64,000 nt of DNA, taken from the NCBI GenBank assembly GCA_023052935.1, contig CM041297.1, positions 46,810,417-46,874,416 on the forward strand, read 5' to 3'. Below the pieces are notes generated by a model that did not search any database, was not told the DNA's origin, and saw only the letters and a list, made by a program, of their open reading frames with translations. This DNA comes from Piezodorus guildinii. Lineage: Eukaryota > Arthropoda > Insecta > Hemiptera > Pentatomidae. Position numbers and translations under genes: made by a program. Within the stretch, counting starts at the first letter, position 1; each line of letters starts with the position of its first letter. Shown here piece by piece: positions 63,313-64,000 of the stretch.

Positions 63313-64000
63313 TTTCTTATGATGTAACAAACAAGTAAAAAACCGAAAAAATAATTCCAGATGAAAGAAAATCGCACGAATTTAAAAACTGCCATTAACA
63401 TCGAGGCCATTACATGACAACTTACGAAACGCTTTAATTCTCCTCTAAATATACTTTCATCGGAGAGGAATAAAACATGCGACATAAAACCTAAAAGATG
63501 CACATGAAATATGTATGTGTCGGTCCGTATGCATCCATATCTAAACCGGAACGGAGTCTTGGACCAGTGCGGAAGAGAAAGTGACAGACAAGTCTGGGCC
63601 AGCGCACATCTCCGTAATCCCATATCCCATAAAGCACATCTGCTCCGATAACCATAATAAATATAAGGAGTTGGAACTTTAAAGTTGCTCTAAGCATTTG
63701 AGAAATATTTAGATATTTTGAAAAATCATAACAGGGCTTACACCGATCTTTATCAGAATTTAAGACAAAATGTATGCGCAATCAATGTTACTGCAGTTTA
63801 ATTGCAGGTACCTACCAAACATAAATATAAAATGATGCAAAAAACCTATATCTATTTACCCAGCCTACACTTTCTCCTATTTTTTTAAAATATAAATATA
63901 AATAATATTATTTTGGATGTAATTAGTTGCCGGTTGAGAATTATTGGAAAGAATTAGTCAGGGTGGCGGTCATTAAATGAAACAACTAAATAGTTTCAAC

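Overview
This is a eukaryotic, AT-rich, intron- and transposon-dense window, most likely from an insect or other arthropod. The only host gene recognised closely matches arthropod and vertebrate RhoGAPs of the ARHGAP21/23 (Drosophila RhoGAP19D) type, and the interspersed repeats are of kinds common in insects. The order cannot be fixed by reading. There are no bacterial-type operons, no CRISPR arrays and no convincing free-standing tRNA or rRNA genes.

Host gene. Fifteen minus-strand exons between 34481 and 7538 join into one open frame of 2508 nt (835 codons plus stop), with phases that close at every junction. They encode the C-terminal half of a PH domain (34296-34481), a linker, a complete RhoGAP domain split over four exons (27642 to 24798) with its catalytic arginine and its conserved lysine, arginine and asparagine, and a long low-complexity tail ending at 7538. 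The N-terminal exons (expected PDZ and the first half of PH) are not found up to 64000, so the gene is partial at its 5' end and the intron upstream of the first visible exon exceeds 29.5 kb. A 56-nt mini-intron (16099-16154) followed by a 34-nt microexon is needed to keep the likely frame.

Layout. 1-7400: sequence downstream of the gene, with a possible long 3' UTR, old repeats, two tRNA-derived SINE families and a 0.83-kb foldback next to the gene's 3' end. 7538-34481: the RhoGAP gene, its introns filled by LINE fragments (two with perfect 12-14 bp target-site duplications), SINEs, a hAT-like non-autonomous element and several copies of a roughly 0.9-kb interspersed element here called E1. 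34482-64000: mostly repeats. These include a further truncated LINE, more E1 copies (one pair making a nearly perfect 150-bp-arm palindrome), jockey-like reverse transcriptase scraps, a mariner relic, two unassigned protein-like open frames at 39.9-41.1 kb, and a 1.3-kb terminal-inverted-repeat element with repeated internal motifs at 62.0-63.3 kb.

Most interesting signal. A small inverted-repeat element, present about six times, carries CTGATGA, then a GGCTC/GAGCC stem, then GAAACGTC and GGCA in order, which is the layout of a hammerhead ribozyme with a minimal helix III, as known from Penelope-like retroelements. Two copies are flanked by perfect 12-13 bp target duplications, and one lies 52 bp from the PH exon inside the host gene.
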